31,476 bases of DNA from a virus. The notes beneath the pieces were generated by a model. That model was not told the origin of the DNA, did not search any database, and saw nothing but the letters and a program-made list of their open reading frames with translations. The DNA lies in the IMG/VR virus record IMGVR_UViG_3300024262_000157, positions 1 through 31,476 of that record; one strand, written 5' to 3'. The translations under genes were made by a program, and so were the position numbers. How positions within the stretch are numbered: the first letter of the stretch is position 1; each line of letters starts with the position of its first letter. Shown in pieces: positions 1-8,177 of the stretch.

Positions 1-1453
1 AGTCCGAACTACACTGTTCTATTCGAATACCTTGTGTTTTAAGGTATAGTCGGATGCCTCTAGCGGCGACAGTGGCGATTCTTTGTACGATTCTCTCAGA
101 AGAAGGCTTATTTGCCAAATACAAGTTGGCAAATCTAAGCCACTCAACAATGCATTTTGATGAATTTCCAACAAAAACTCCTCGCCCATAAGTTTCTTCC
201 AAAACCTGTCGCACGATTCCAAAGAATATCGAGAAATCCGATTCTTCTGATTTGATGCTCCAGTAGCCGTAGCTTCGTAAGCTATTCGTTGAAAGGATGT
301 CGCCCAGGAGGTTAAGATCGACCTTTCTCCTATAGCACAGAACTCTGACATCCTGTACAAATGCCAATATACGCTCTGAGCTGAAAAATCCACAAAATCC
401 GGTTCCCTTATCTCCTTCAGCCCCGCTATGATAGAAATCGCAACATCGGCAGCCCTTTTCGGGATTTCTCTGTAGGCCGCTTGATTCAACAGCCTCTCGA
501 CTTCGTTCAGCATGTCGCTCACCAACCACTGCTGTTTCTCTAAAACTTCGCTCCCCCACTTCTCCAGGAAGACGTTGTATTGCCGCAGCTGAGAAAGCCG
601 GTAGGCTAGCATGGCTCTCGATATTGGTATGGCTGGTCTGAGATTTTTCTTCTGTCTCTCCGACATTACTTCCTTGCAGTATTCCCTCGTTGGAGTTTCC
701 AATGGATGTAACCAGTATTCGTCGAAGTCTAGTGGCGCAATATCTTTCCACCCAGCGATATCGTTTAGCGTAGTATGGGTCACCTCGGTGTTCCTCCAAA
801 ATCTTCATTAAATAATTTCTTAAGTTATTTAGATTACTTTCAGATGGATACCCCTTAAGATCTTCCCTTTTGAATTCCATAGACTCTGAAAAGAATTTAT
901 GAGCAGGGCCTTGGCGAGAAGGAGTAGCATTAACACGTCCTTCTTTTATCCAAGTGTTAAGGTGTTTGCTGTGGTAGAACCCTCTAGACATGGATACAGA
1001 CGAAGTAAAGTCAACATAATCCAATAGTTCAGAGAAATGCTTTGAGATTACACCAAGCTGTAAGTCTCGGTAGTAATCTGGAGGCAGTGTGGAATCTACA
1101 ACATAAACCATATGGTATCCAGAGTAGGATTGAACGAGCATCGGCTTGCTCGAATTAAGCTCTTGACAAAATCCATTGAAACAATGTTCAATGGTATCAC
1201 GTTCTGAGCATTTGTCAAAATCAATAATACAGACTGTTTGACGAGTATTACTCTGGACTTTCTCCACTCTTCCCCTTTTAACGACAATGGTAGGTATGTT
1301 GTAGAAAAGCAGCAATTGCTCTTCTTTTGGTCTGTTCTGAAGATAGTCGAGTTCATCTAAACTTATTCGTGAGGTAAGCAGCTTGGTTTGTGTGTATCTG
1401 ACCTGGAATGGGAAATAGCAAAATCGAAATGATCTTCCTTGAGCCTTTTTCAT
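1..1453 (-). CDS. AEP-type primase catalytic core (PrimPol-like), frame open to window edge
   Basis: The start is the ATG at 1453, preceded by GGAG about 6-9 bases upstream. The first ~223 residues carry the archaeo-eukaryotic primase signature in order: IIDFDK (metal-binding D78 and D80), SGYH (S111, H114, the sxH nucleotide-binding motif), then YVDFT (D148) followed by an SRGFYHSKH stretch (about 156-164) resembling the usual Arg-rich/SxH segment after motif III. The inferred role is synthesis of primers, or primer-polymerase activity, for phage DNA replication. This fits the divergent DNA polymerase III gene nearby. I read every codon from 1453 to base 1 and found no stop. However, below about 783 the translation becomes Arg/Ser/Glu/Cys-rich and looks like a shadow of the 254-codon gene in the +1 frame. 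The true 3' end is therefore unresolved: a stop beyond the window, a +1 frameshift into the other frame, or an indel. The motif-based assignment is made by eye. Confidence 0.6.
   Translation of the reverse strand, partial: MKKAQGRSFRFCYFPFQVRYTQTKLLTSRISLDELDYLQNRPKEEQLLLFYNIPTIVVKRGRVEKVQSNTRQTVCIIDFDKCSERDTIEHCFNGFCQELNSSKPMLVQSYSGYHMVYVVDSTLPPDYYRDLQLGVISKHFSELLDYVDFTSSVSMSRGFYHSKHLNTWIKEGRVNATPSRQGPAHKFFSESMEFKREDLKGYPSESNLNNLRNYLMKILEEHRGDPYYAKRYRWVERYCATRLRRILVTSIGNSNEGILQGSNVGETEEKSQTSHTNIESHASLPAFSAAAIQRLPGEVGERSFRETAVVGERHAERSREAVESSGLQRNPEKGCRCCDFYHSGAEGDKGTGFCGFFSSERILAFVQDVRVLCYRRKVDLNLLGDILSTNSLRSYGYWSIKSEESDFSIFFGIVRQVLEETYGRGVFVGNSSKCIVEWLRFANLYLANKPSSERIVQRIATVAARGIRLYLKTQGIRIEQCSSD
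19..783 (-). CDS. Unknown helical protein, possible primase C-terminal half
   Basis: A GTG start at 783 lies 9-10 bases after GGAGG, and a TGA closes the frame just upstream, so this is the only good start. The 254-residue product is Leu- and Trp-rich (about eight Trp) with many amphipathic helical stretches. It looks far more like a real protein than the overlapping primase frame in the same bases. I see no Walker motif, zinc site or signal peptide. It begins exactly where recognisable primase sequence ends, and it is shifted +1 relative to the primase frame. AEP primases commonly carry a helical C-terminal domain, so it may be that domain, made separately or by frameshifting. That role is inference; independently it is only a hypothetical protein. 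Confidence 0.7.
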   Translation of the reverse strand: MTHTTLNDIAGWKDIAPLDFDEYWLHPLETPTREYCKEVMSERQKKNLRPAIPISRAMLAYRLSQLRQYNVFLEKWGSEVLEKQQWLVSDMLNEVERLLNQAAYREIPKRAADVAISIIAGLKEIREPDFVDFSAQSVYWHLYRMSEFCAIGERSILTSWATSFQRIAYEATATGASNQKNRISRYSLESCDRFWKKLMGEEFLLEIHQNALLSGLDLPTCIWQISLLLRESYKESPLSPLEASDYTLKHKVFE

Positions 1454-1674
1454 ATGTTATCTCCAATACACCGTTTAGACATGGCTTTCTAACAAAGAAC
1501 GTATTAAATACTTCGCTCCCTTTAAGACAACTGTTCACCACTATTAGTGTTATTTCCCTCATAAGTACGGATACCCATCCAGAAGCCCCTTGCTGTCGGT
1601 TTAAAAACCCAGTATCAGGCAAAAATGTTTACTTAGCAACCCTGTATTCTTGTAGTAAGAGTAGGAGGACGAAG
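1454..1674. promoter_or_regulatory. Divergent intergenic region, primase gene / plus-strand genes
   Basis: About 220 bases separate the leftward primase start from the rightward small gene. The region should hold promoters for both directions. On the plus strand, TTTACT near 1629 is followed about 17 bases later by TGTAGT, a weak match to a -35/-10 pair. No strong consensus promoter, terminator or repeat is visible. A long plus-strand open frame begins at 1408, but it has no ribosome site and lies opposite the primase gene, so I do not treat it as coding before 1675. Confidence 0.3.
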
Positions 1675-1872
1675 ATGGCATCAAGAGTTTTTCTAGAAGA
1701 CCTATACGAATCCCTGGAAATAGAGGAACCACTTGAATTTGAGAAGAAAATCTATAACTTTGAGACTCAATCAATCAGGCCCTACGTCATCTACACCCAG
1801 CCACTAGATGACGCCAGCTTCTATGCTTTAAATTCTCCACACATTAGGTTCTTGGCCTTTACAGCACACTAA
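1675..1872 (+). CDS. Small hypothetical protein (65 aa)
   Basis: The ATG at 1675 follows a strong GGAGG (in gtaggaggacgaag) at good spacing, which fixes the start despite an open frame extending further upstream. The product is acidic in its first half (EDLYESLEIEEPLEFEKK) and then has a hydrophobic and aromatic tail. No known domain, transmembrane segment or cysteine motif is recognised. It is the first gene of the rightward unit containing DNA polymerase III alpha, 43 bases ahead of it, so the two are probably co-transcribed and it may serve replication. That is context only. Confidence 0.6.
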   Translation: MASRVFLEDLYESLEIEEPLEFEKKIYNFETQSIRPYVIYTQPLDDASFYALNSPHIRFLAFTAH

Positions 1873-1883
1873 CCGGCTGCTAC

Positions 1884-1914
1884 ACTTCTCGTTGCAACAA
1901 ACACAAGGAGAAGT
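1884..1914 (+). promoter_or_regulatory. Possible RBS-sequestering hairpin upstream of DNA polymerase
   Basis: ACTTCTC (1884-1890) is perfectly complementary to GAGAAGT (1908-1914), with a 17-base loop. The right arm contains most of the GGAGAAG Shine-Dalgarno of the polymerase gene, whose ATG is at 1916. If it folds, it would hide the ribosome site. A 7-bp stem with this loop is modest and could be chance. Confidence 0.35.
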
Positions 1915-1915
1915 T

Positions 1916-4900
1916 ATGCAATCAGAGACGTTCATGGGAAAGCCGCTAGCCTGTTGTTTCCATGCTCACTCAGATGTAGGCAGCTTAGATGGTTCCTCAA
2001 CAGTTGATGTCATGGTTCAGCGAATGAAAGAGGTCGGCATGAGCCATGTGACCTTTACTGAGCATGGAACCCTAAACAGTGCTGCCTCAGCCTATAGAAG
2101 TGCGACGAAACATGGTCTTAAGTGCATACATGGAGCAGAGGCTTACTTATACTGGCCTGACGACAAGTATGGGGAAACTAAGACCTACCACATTACCATC
2201 TTCTTTAAGACCAAAGAAGCTTACGAGATGTACTGTAAGCTCACTCCTCTCATGTATACCAAACCACGGTTAAAGGTGGCCTTTGGAGATGCTAAGGGCT
2301 GTATCTACTGGGAAGACTTCTTGCAATTAGTTGAGAAGGGCATAGTCGTTGGAACAGCCTGTATTGGCGGGTGGCTCAACGGGCCAATTATTGAACACGG
2401 GGACATCGAAGAAGCCAGAAAACGACTAGATCTAATGATCGCTACCCTCGGGGTAGAGAGTATATATGACGAATGGATTGTTGATGACCTAACCAGCGAT
2501 ATCCAGAAAACAGATTCTGGTCTGATTAATGTAGTAAACGAAATCAAACCATGGTTCAGTCACCCTGACGTCATACGAGAAAGCAACAGAATACGTTGGG
2601 AGTGTGTAACCAAACCTGCGGGTATAAAACGTCTAGCTTCTCAAGACGCTCATTATGCCCAAAAAGAAGACAAACTGATCCAGGACAACAAACGCTACGG
2701 TTCTGACTGGATCATGAGTTTCTATCAACATATTAAGGGTGCGAAGGAATATTCTGAGCTAGCGAAAACCACCCAAGGTCTTAGTGAGTATGAAATTTCT
2801 GAGCTAATAGACAACACCCACCTATTTGCCTCTCAATTTGGCTCCTATTCGTTTCTAACGGCCAAGGAGAGGGGTTTCCTCATACCAGAGTTTAATGGCG
2901 ACAGGAGAGCCGAAATCTACTCTAGAATGGGAAAAATAAATCGCATTGACCTAAGCAATGAAATATACCGTCAACGACTAGAGTATGAAATGAATGTGCT
3001 CAGTTCAAGCCCGTTACTGGACGGTTTAAGTTACATGCTATTGGCTAATGATATTGCGCTGTTAGCTAAAGAAAACGGAATACTTGTAAACTGCCGTGGC
3101 TCTGCTGGAGGATGTTTACTGGCCTTTGGCCTTGGAATCTCAGTGACTGACCCTATTCCCTATGACTTGCCCTTTGAACGATTTTTGACAGAGGGGAGGC
3201 TTAAGGCCATGACCCCTCCAGATATTGATATTGATATATCTGATAAAGATAAACTGTTAATGCTTATGAAGAAGGTGTACGGAGATAGGATGTTGCCTAT
3301 TTCCACTGATACCCTACTTAAGCCTCGTTCAGCCATGAAAGACATTGAGCGGTATAAATTCGGCAAAGTGCGTCAATCAACAGAAATCCTGACAAAGACA
3401 ATGCCTAGTGTGCCCCAAGGAATGAACGAGTCAGACTGGTTGCTAGGCTATGAAGACGATGAAGGTACTCATGTTCCTGGTGAAATTGAGAGAAACCCCG
3501 CATTACAGAAGTACGCCAATGAAAATAAAGAGATTTGGTCTCTAGTGACTCGAATGTGCGGGGTAATGAGGCAAAAGGGAATCCACGCATGTATATGCGG
3601 TGATACCCCGGTATTCAGTGACGGAATGGTGCAGTTATTACGAAACGCCAGATTGAGCGAAGGTAAACCGATATCAGTCTGGTCGACTGGAGTTAAACCT
3701 ACGATTTCTCTTGTTCTTAACAATGGAATTTGTCTGACCTGCACTAGCGATCATCGACTAATCCTTAAAGATGGCAGAGAAGTGGAAGCACGGCATTGTC
3801 TTGGTGAAATTGTGGACTATAGGCCCTTTGGAAAATTTGACGGCGAGTTTGAACCAGGTGAAAGCGAAGCGTTTGTTGCTGGCTGGCTGCTAGGGGACGG
3901 ATCAGCCAATAAGGGATATTTTACTCCAGGGAAAGACGATGAACCTCGCGATATCTTTATCCATTGGCTTACTACTAATAATATCAAGTTCTGGTTCGAT
4001 TCGAGAAGAAGGGATGTCATACATTTCGGCAAAAACAACTTTCCTGATTGGATGAAACAGCCTTCTAGAATTTTTAATAGACGCTTCCATTCGGAATTTT
4101 GGTCTATGACCGCCTCAGCGCAGAAAGCGTATGTTAGCGGCTTCATGAGCGCAAACGGTTGGTGTCTTTCAACGAACGGAAAAATAGCAGCTAAATCGGT
4201 TTCCATCAATCTTATATCAGATTTAGCTACTTACATGAATTCCCGAAATCTCTCTACCTGTTTGATAAAACAAAAAAGTAAAGAAATTCAATGGCATAAC
4301 GGCAAATACGTTTCAAAAAACGCCTACACTCTTGAAATAGGCAAGAAATTCTATTCTACTGATGTGTTTGAATTTAAGCAACGATACAAACAACAAAACT
4401 TAGAAGCCAATTTCTCACCAGAAAGAACAAGATGCTGGAGCAAAACTCACCAGAGAAAAGATATTTATGTCAAGGAAATACAGACTGGCCCTACTACTGA
4501 AGTATTCGACTTTAACGAGCCAAAAGAAAACAAGGGGTACATCGGAGGAATTCTAGTACATAATTGCGCCGTCCTAATATCTCCAGAACCTATTCACAAT
4601 ATCATGCCAGTATATCGAGTCGGCGGAGTTAATGGTGAATTAGCTACCGGATTTGGGCCTAAAGACGTGGAATACGTTGGTGGTCTTAAGGTTGATATCT
4701 TAAGAGTATCAGCACTAGAGACGATCCATCTTTGCAATGAAAAGATAAGAGAACGAGGCGGTGAACCTCTTGAATGGGGTGAATATCCACATGTAGACGA
4801 GGTTTACCAGAAGGTCTATTGGCCGGGGGCTACCGAAGCGACATTCCAGACAAAAACCACGGGTATTACGAATTTGTGTTTACAGACTAAGCCGTGCTCA

Positions 4901-5689
4901 ATTAAGGATTTGTCAAATCTCATAGCTCTGTACCGACCTTCTTCGCTTGATTGGGAATTCAATCAGGACGGCTTTAAGGGAAATGCTGTTGAATACTATA
5001 TCCAGATAGCCCAAGGAAAAGTTAGCCCATTCTACGTTCATCCTGATATTGAACCTATATTTAAGGAAACTCTAGGTGTACCCATCTACCAAGAGAGTGT
5101 GCTTAGAACTTTCCGGGATATTGGAGGAATGAGTTACGAGCAAGCTGAAATGGTGCGGCGAGCTATTGGCAAAAAGGACATGAAACTTCTATCTGAAGCA
5201 TTTAACACCTTAGCTAAGAAATGTGAAGAACGTGGCTGGTCAGAAGATCAAATATCAGGACTTAAGGCGATGATATTGGCTAGTGCTCGGTATTCGTTCA
5301 ATAAGTCTCACTCTGCTTCATACGGCATTGTGTCTTATGCAACAGCTTATCTTAAACACTTCTACCCGCTAGAGTTCTGGTGTGCAGAGCTTACGGTTGA
5401 AGCTGAAGAAGAAGATAAGATTCGTAAGTACGCTACGGTATTGGGTGATCTAGTCGTACAGCCTCAGGTTGGTGTCTCTCACTATAAGGACTGGCTAATA
5501 CAGAATGAAAAACTCATAGCTCCCTTGGTAACTATTAAAGGCTGCGGTACGGCTCTAATGGAAGATCTCAACGTACTAATCGAAACAGAAACCCTAGAAG
5601 AACTGAACTTGCTCCCCAAGCCCATAAAAGAGAAAAAGCCTTCCAAAAGGAAGGCTGCTTTACCTAAAGAAAATACCCTACCGCTTTAG
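1916..5689 (+). CDS. dnaE: DNA polymerase III alpha subunit (DnaE-type), intein-containing
   Basis: This is the replicative C-family DNA polymerase. The ATG at 1916 is chosen over the in-frame ATG at 1892 because GGAGAAG directly precedes it. The precursor has 1257 residues; removal of the intein (559-883) leaves about 932, shorter than the ~1160 of typical bacterial DnaE, mainly at the C-terminus. The N-terminal PHP domain keeps its metal-site motifs: HAHSD (H16, H18), TEHG, a GAEAY segment and a later DAHY. The palm has PDIDID (D436, D438) and, after the intein, KVDIL (D927), giving the catalytic triad. Downstream LYRPSS, VPIYQE, RRAIGKKD and YSFNKSHSASYG are classic DnaE finger-region blocks. 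The C-terminal OB and clamp/tau-binding regions look reduced. The intein splits the conserved GIHA/C-AVLISPEP segment. The gene converges on the following minus-strand gene with a 4-base overlap of stops. Confidence 0.95.
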   Translation: MQSETFMGKPLACCFHAHSDVGSLDGSSTVDVMVQRMKEVGMSHVTFTEHGTLNSAASAYRSATKHGLKCIHGAEAYLYWPDDKYGETKTYHITIFFKTKEAYEMYCKLTPLMYTKPRLKVAFGDAKGCIYWEDFLQLVEKGIVVGTACIGGWLNGPIIEHGDIEEARKRLDLMIATLGVESIYDEWIVDDLTSDIQKTDSGLINVVNEIKPWFSHPDVIRESNRIRWECVTKPAGIKRLASQDAHYAQKEDKLIQDNKRYGSDWIMSFYQHIKGAKEYSELAKTTQGLSEYEISELIDNTHLFASQFGSYSFLTAKERGFLIPEFNGDRRAEIYSRMGKINRIDLSNEIYRQRLEYEMNVLSSSPLLDGLSYMLLANDIALLAKENGILVNCRGSAGGCLLAFGLGISVTDPIPYDLPFERFLTEGRLKAMTPPDIDIDISDKDKLLMLMKKVYGDRMLPISTDTLLKPRSAMKDIERYKFGKVRQSTEILTKTMPSVPQGMNESDWLLGYEDDEGTHVPGEIERNPALQKYANENKEIWSLVTRMCGVMRQKGIHACICGDTPVFSDGMVQLLRNARLSEGKPISVWSTGVKPTISLVLNNGICLTCTSDHRLILKDGREVEARHCLGEIVDYRPFGKFDGEFEPGESEAFVAGWLLGDGSANKGYFTPGKDDEPRDIFIHWLTTNNIKFWFDSRRRDVIHFGKNNFPDWMKQPSRIFNRRFHSEFWSMTASAQKAYVSGFMSANGWCLSTNGKIAAKSVSINLISDLATYMNSRNLSTCLIKQKSKEIQWHNGKYVSKNAYTLEIGKKFYSTDVFEFKQRYKQQNLEANFSPERTRCWSKTHQRKDIYVKEIQTGPTTEVFDFNEPKENKGYIGGILVHNCAVLISPEPIHNIMPVYRVGGVNGELATGFGPKDVEYVGGLKVDILRVSALETIHLCNEKIRERGGEPLEWGEYPHVDEVYQKVYWPGATEATFQTKTTGITNLCLQTKPCSIKDLSNLIALYRPSSLDWEFNQDGFKGNAVEYYIQIAQGKVSPFYVHPDIEPIFKETLGVPIYQESVLRTFRDIGGMSYEQAEMVRRAIGKKDMKLLSEAFNTLAKKCEERGWSEDQISGLKAMILASARYSFNKSHSASYGIVSYATAYLKHFYPLEFWCAELTVEAEEEDKIRKYATVLGDLVVQPQVGVSHYKDWLIQNEKLIAPLVTIKGCGTALMEDLNVLIETETLEELNLLPKPIKEKKPSKRKAALPKENTLPL
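3590..4564 (+). other. Intein in DnaE with partly decayed LAGLIDADG endonuclease (325 aa)
   Basis: The intein starts at Cys in CICGDTPVF (block A), has TSDH as block B, VFDFNEP as block F and ends GGILVHN before extein Cys. Excision gives the normal DnaE sequence GIHACAVLISPEP, which fixes both boundaries. The centre holds a LAGLIDADG-type endonuclease: the first motif VAGWLLGDGS has its catalytic Asp. The second motif, YVSGFMSANG, has Asn where the catalytic Asp is expected. Splicing residues look intact, while DNA cleavage is probably impaired. It is nested in the polymerase gene and shares its reading frame. Confidence 0.93.
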
Positions 5690-8163
5690 TCTCGTTGCCA
5701 AGGCTTAAGGGCTTTACGGAGAGAAGCGATTCTATCTGGAAAGCTCTTTTTAGTCTTAAGATCAAGAGTCTTCATGTTAGGATCTTCTTGCTTCCGTCTA
5801 ACTTCTCTCATCTTGTCTATCCGACTTTTTATCGGTTCAGTCGAATCTTGGAAGATACTTTCAGCCTTACCTTCTGGACTATTCGGTCGGCTGAGTGTAT
5901 GTGGCTTAGCCTCCTCGCCAGTCTGAGAAGAGAACTGGGTCACAAAGTAGTTGTGCAGATTTGCCTGTGCTGAAGGTGTAATCGTAGAGAATCTTGTAGG
6001 ATCAGATTCTCTCAATATCTGCATAGCATATTTAGCCTTAGCGTCAGCCCCATGAATTGGATTCTGTTCATGTACCTTGTTGACGATGTTTTCCAAAGTC
6101 TGATTAGTCTGATCATCCCAAGAATTCTGCTTGACTGTATCCATTCGCTCACCACCAGCCGTTACTCTGGGTTTGCCCATGATTCGCTGCTGGCCAGTGG
6201 ATTGTGCGCCAGTGACTTTAGCCTGAGTTGCAAGGCTCTGTTTAGTCGCGGGGTCCAGGGCAACAGCAGGTGCGACTTCTGGCATGTTCTTAAATTTATC
6301 AAGGTAGGAAGTCAAGAACTTAGCTGAAGGATGGTTTTGGTCAATGCTGTCGCTTTGCATTACAGCAGGTAACGCCTGAGATGCAGTAGATACAATATTC
6401 ATGAAATGCTGATGATCTTTAGGACTTGCTTGTCCAGTTTTTATCTTCTGATCCAGATCTCTTTTGCTTGTCTTAATAATATCTCGAACTTGTTCAGTTT
6501 TTAAGGCGGAAGCATTCCGTTCTGCTTTTTGCCTGAGAGCGTCTCTAGTTCTTATGATATTGGGGTGTAGATTCACCTCTTTAGTGGGCATAGAAGTCAC
6601 TGCATCAAATAGCTCACGGTCTTTGCCAGTTAGGAAGTTCTGTGCATGGCCAACATCCATGAAAGAATTGAATCCAGTAGACTTCTTGTGAGTATCTTGG
6701 TCGGTTACCTCTCTAAAGGAATTGTCGCCATTCGCAAGGTAATGACTATGGAGTAAGTTGGCAACTTTTCCAAATTTATCCCAAGCACCGTGAACGTCCG
6801 TAGCCTGTAGCGTCTTAAGAGACTCGCTCATTTGTTGCGGATTAGCTTCAGGAGAAACCACGGTTCCTCCAACTTTTCTTGCTTCAACGAAATCTTTAGG
6901 CTGAGTGGTTTTGTCGGGTGTAATGCGATTCATGATTTGGCCAGTTTGTGGATCTCGGAACTGTCGCCTTCTCTTTTCGAGAAAAGCGTTAATCCTTTCT
7001 TTATCAGATCCACCCAGCTTTGGGTTTATGCCAGTCTCTTTCCTTTGTAGGCGATTCCAATCTGAAAGAAGTCTTTCTTGGTTTCCATCTGGAGATGGTT
7101 CTGCACCAGTCGGGGTATACGCAGGCATCTTGAGAGCTTGGTCGATTGCTGATATAGCGGCTCTATGATTCTGAGAACGGTCTTGGTCTCTAAGGCGCGG
7201 GTTAGCCTGTGGAGAATTGCTCATTCTATGCGAATTAGTTGTCTGATGGAGTACGCTGTCAAGTAACCCCTTGAAAGTCTGGTGTTCGCTGTAGGGGTTC
7301 TTGCCAGCTGTACGGGCTTCCTCATGGGCAGCCACGATAGACTGTAGCTGTTTTCCTGGATTGCCCTCTCCTGAAGCTTCGTTCATTGCGCTAGGCCGAA
7401 CTCTCATACTAGGAGATTGACGCTGTATTCTCGGATCATATGGAGCCTGGATTTCTTTAGGAGAAGGGACGACTTTGCCTCCAGCCTCTTCTTTAGCGCC
7501 AGTATAGGGTAACGGTAATCTATTTCTAGCTGTTTGGTCTTTTCTGTTCATCCTGTCAATATCGGGACGAGTGTCCTGTCTAGCTGTTGGTCCAGGCTTT
7601 GGCTTATTGGGACGATCAACAATAGGAGCATCCGGTTCAAGAGGAAGAGCAACACCAGGAGCTGTCGAACCTGCTCCCTCGGACAATTCTCTAATCCGTT
7701 GAATAGCAGGATGTTCTGAGGGAGCAGAGGTGGGAGCCTGGGGTTGAACGGGCCTTACTGTACCTTTTGGCAGTGTCCTCTGATTAGGGACAAAATCCCC
7801 ATATTCTGCTCCAGGAACAGCAGCGACCTGCTCCATCTTCTTTCTTTGACCTTCACCGAATTCTCTTTTTTCTCTATCTTGTGTGGCTTTAGCCCCCTGA
7901 TGGTACGCCTTTGCATCCGGTACACTTTCTCCCCCTGGAAAGTCAGTGGGATCATACACTTCCGAAGGGTAGTACCCCTTTTTTCTTGGTACAGAACGAT
8001 CCACATGTGTCGGTTTAGTCTGATCCTCTGTAGAACCATCCCAATCCTTAGGTTTTGGTCCTTGACTATAATTCCAGCGAGGCTTGACTTTAGGTGCTTT
8101 GGTGTCGTCAGGTGTATTCGCCTTAGTCAATATTCCGCGCATTTTGCTTATTCGGTTTCTCAT
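5686..8163 (-). CDS. Large low-complexity hypothetical protein (825 aa)
   Basis: The ATG at 8163 follows GGAGG (tggaggtttaac). The product is rich in Pro, Gln, Lys, Arg, Asp and Asn and has almost no long hydrophobic stretches. The first ~400 residues look mainly disordered, with many short Pro/Arg/Gln segments. The second half has more regular helical stretches (for example around the LATQAKVTGAQS segment), and the C-terminus is strongly basic. No enzyme motif, zinc site or signal peptide is seen. It lies 14 bases downstream of the prohead protease on the same strand, so a role in the capsid interior or assembly (scaffold- or core-like, or a protease substrate) is plausible but unproven. Its stop overlaps the polymerase gene's stop by four bases, leaving no room for a terminator between the convergent genes. 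Confidence 0.8.
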   Translation of the reverse strand: MRNRISKMRGILTKANTPDDTKAPKVKPRWNYSQGPKPKDWDGSTEDQTKPTHVDRSVPRKKGYYPSEVYDPTDFPGGESVPDAKAYHQGAKATQDREKREFGEGQRKKMEQVAAVPGAEYGDFVPNQRTLPKGTVRPVQPQAPTSAPSEHPAIQRIRELSEGAGSTAPGVALPLEPDAPIVDRPNKPKPGPTARQDTRPDIDRMNRKDQTARNRLPLPYTGAKEEAGGKVVPSPKEIQAPYDPRIQRQSPSMRVRPSAMNEASGEGNPGKQLQSIVAAHEEARTAGKNPYSEHQTFKGLLDSVLHQTTNSHRMSNSPQANPRLRDQDRSQNHRAAISAIDQALKMPAYTPTGAEPSPDGNQERLLSDWNRLQRKETGINPKLGGSDKERINAFLEKRRRQFRDPQTGQIMNRITPDKTTQPKDFVEARKVGGTVVSPEANPQQMSESLKTLQATDVHGAWDKFGKVANLLHSHYLANGDNSFREVTDQDTHKKSTGFNSFMDVGHAQNFLTGKDRELFDAVTSMPTKEVNLHPNIIRTRDALRQKAERNASALKTEQVRDIIKTSKRDLDQKIKTGQASPKDHQHFMNIVSTASQALPAVMQSDSIDQNHPSAKFLTSYLDKFKNMPEVAPAVALDPATKQSLATQAKVTGAQSTGQQRIMGKPRVTAGGERMDTVKQNSWDDQTNQTLENIVNKVHEQNPIHGADAKAKYAMQILRESDPTRFSTITPSAQANLHNYFVTQFSSQTGEEAKPHTLSRPNSPEGKAESIFQDSTEPIKSRIDKMREVRRKQEDPNMKTLDLKTKKSFPDRIASLRKALKPWQRD

Positions 8164-8177
8164 GTTAAACCTCCATC

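Noticed and set aside
1096-1622. Two minus-strand open frames of 86 and 89 codons
   Set aside because: They are out of frame with the primase motifs and cover the same bases; the primase frame has an RBS and conserved AEP motifs.
1408-1674. Upstream part of a long plus-strand open frame leading into the 65-residue gene
   Set aside because: It lies opposite the primase 5' end, has no ribosome site at its ATG, and the translation is not protein-like; the GGAGG before 1675 marks the real start.
3160-4209. Minus-strand open frames opposite the polymerase and its intein
   Set aside because: They lack ribosome sites and lie opposite strongly conserved DnaE and intein sequence, so they are shadows.
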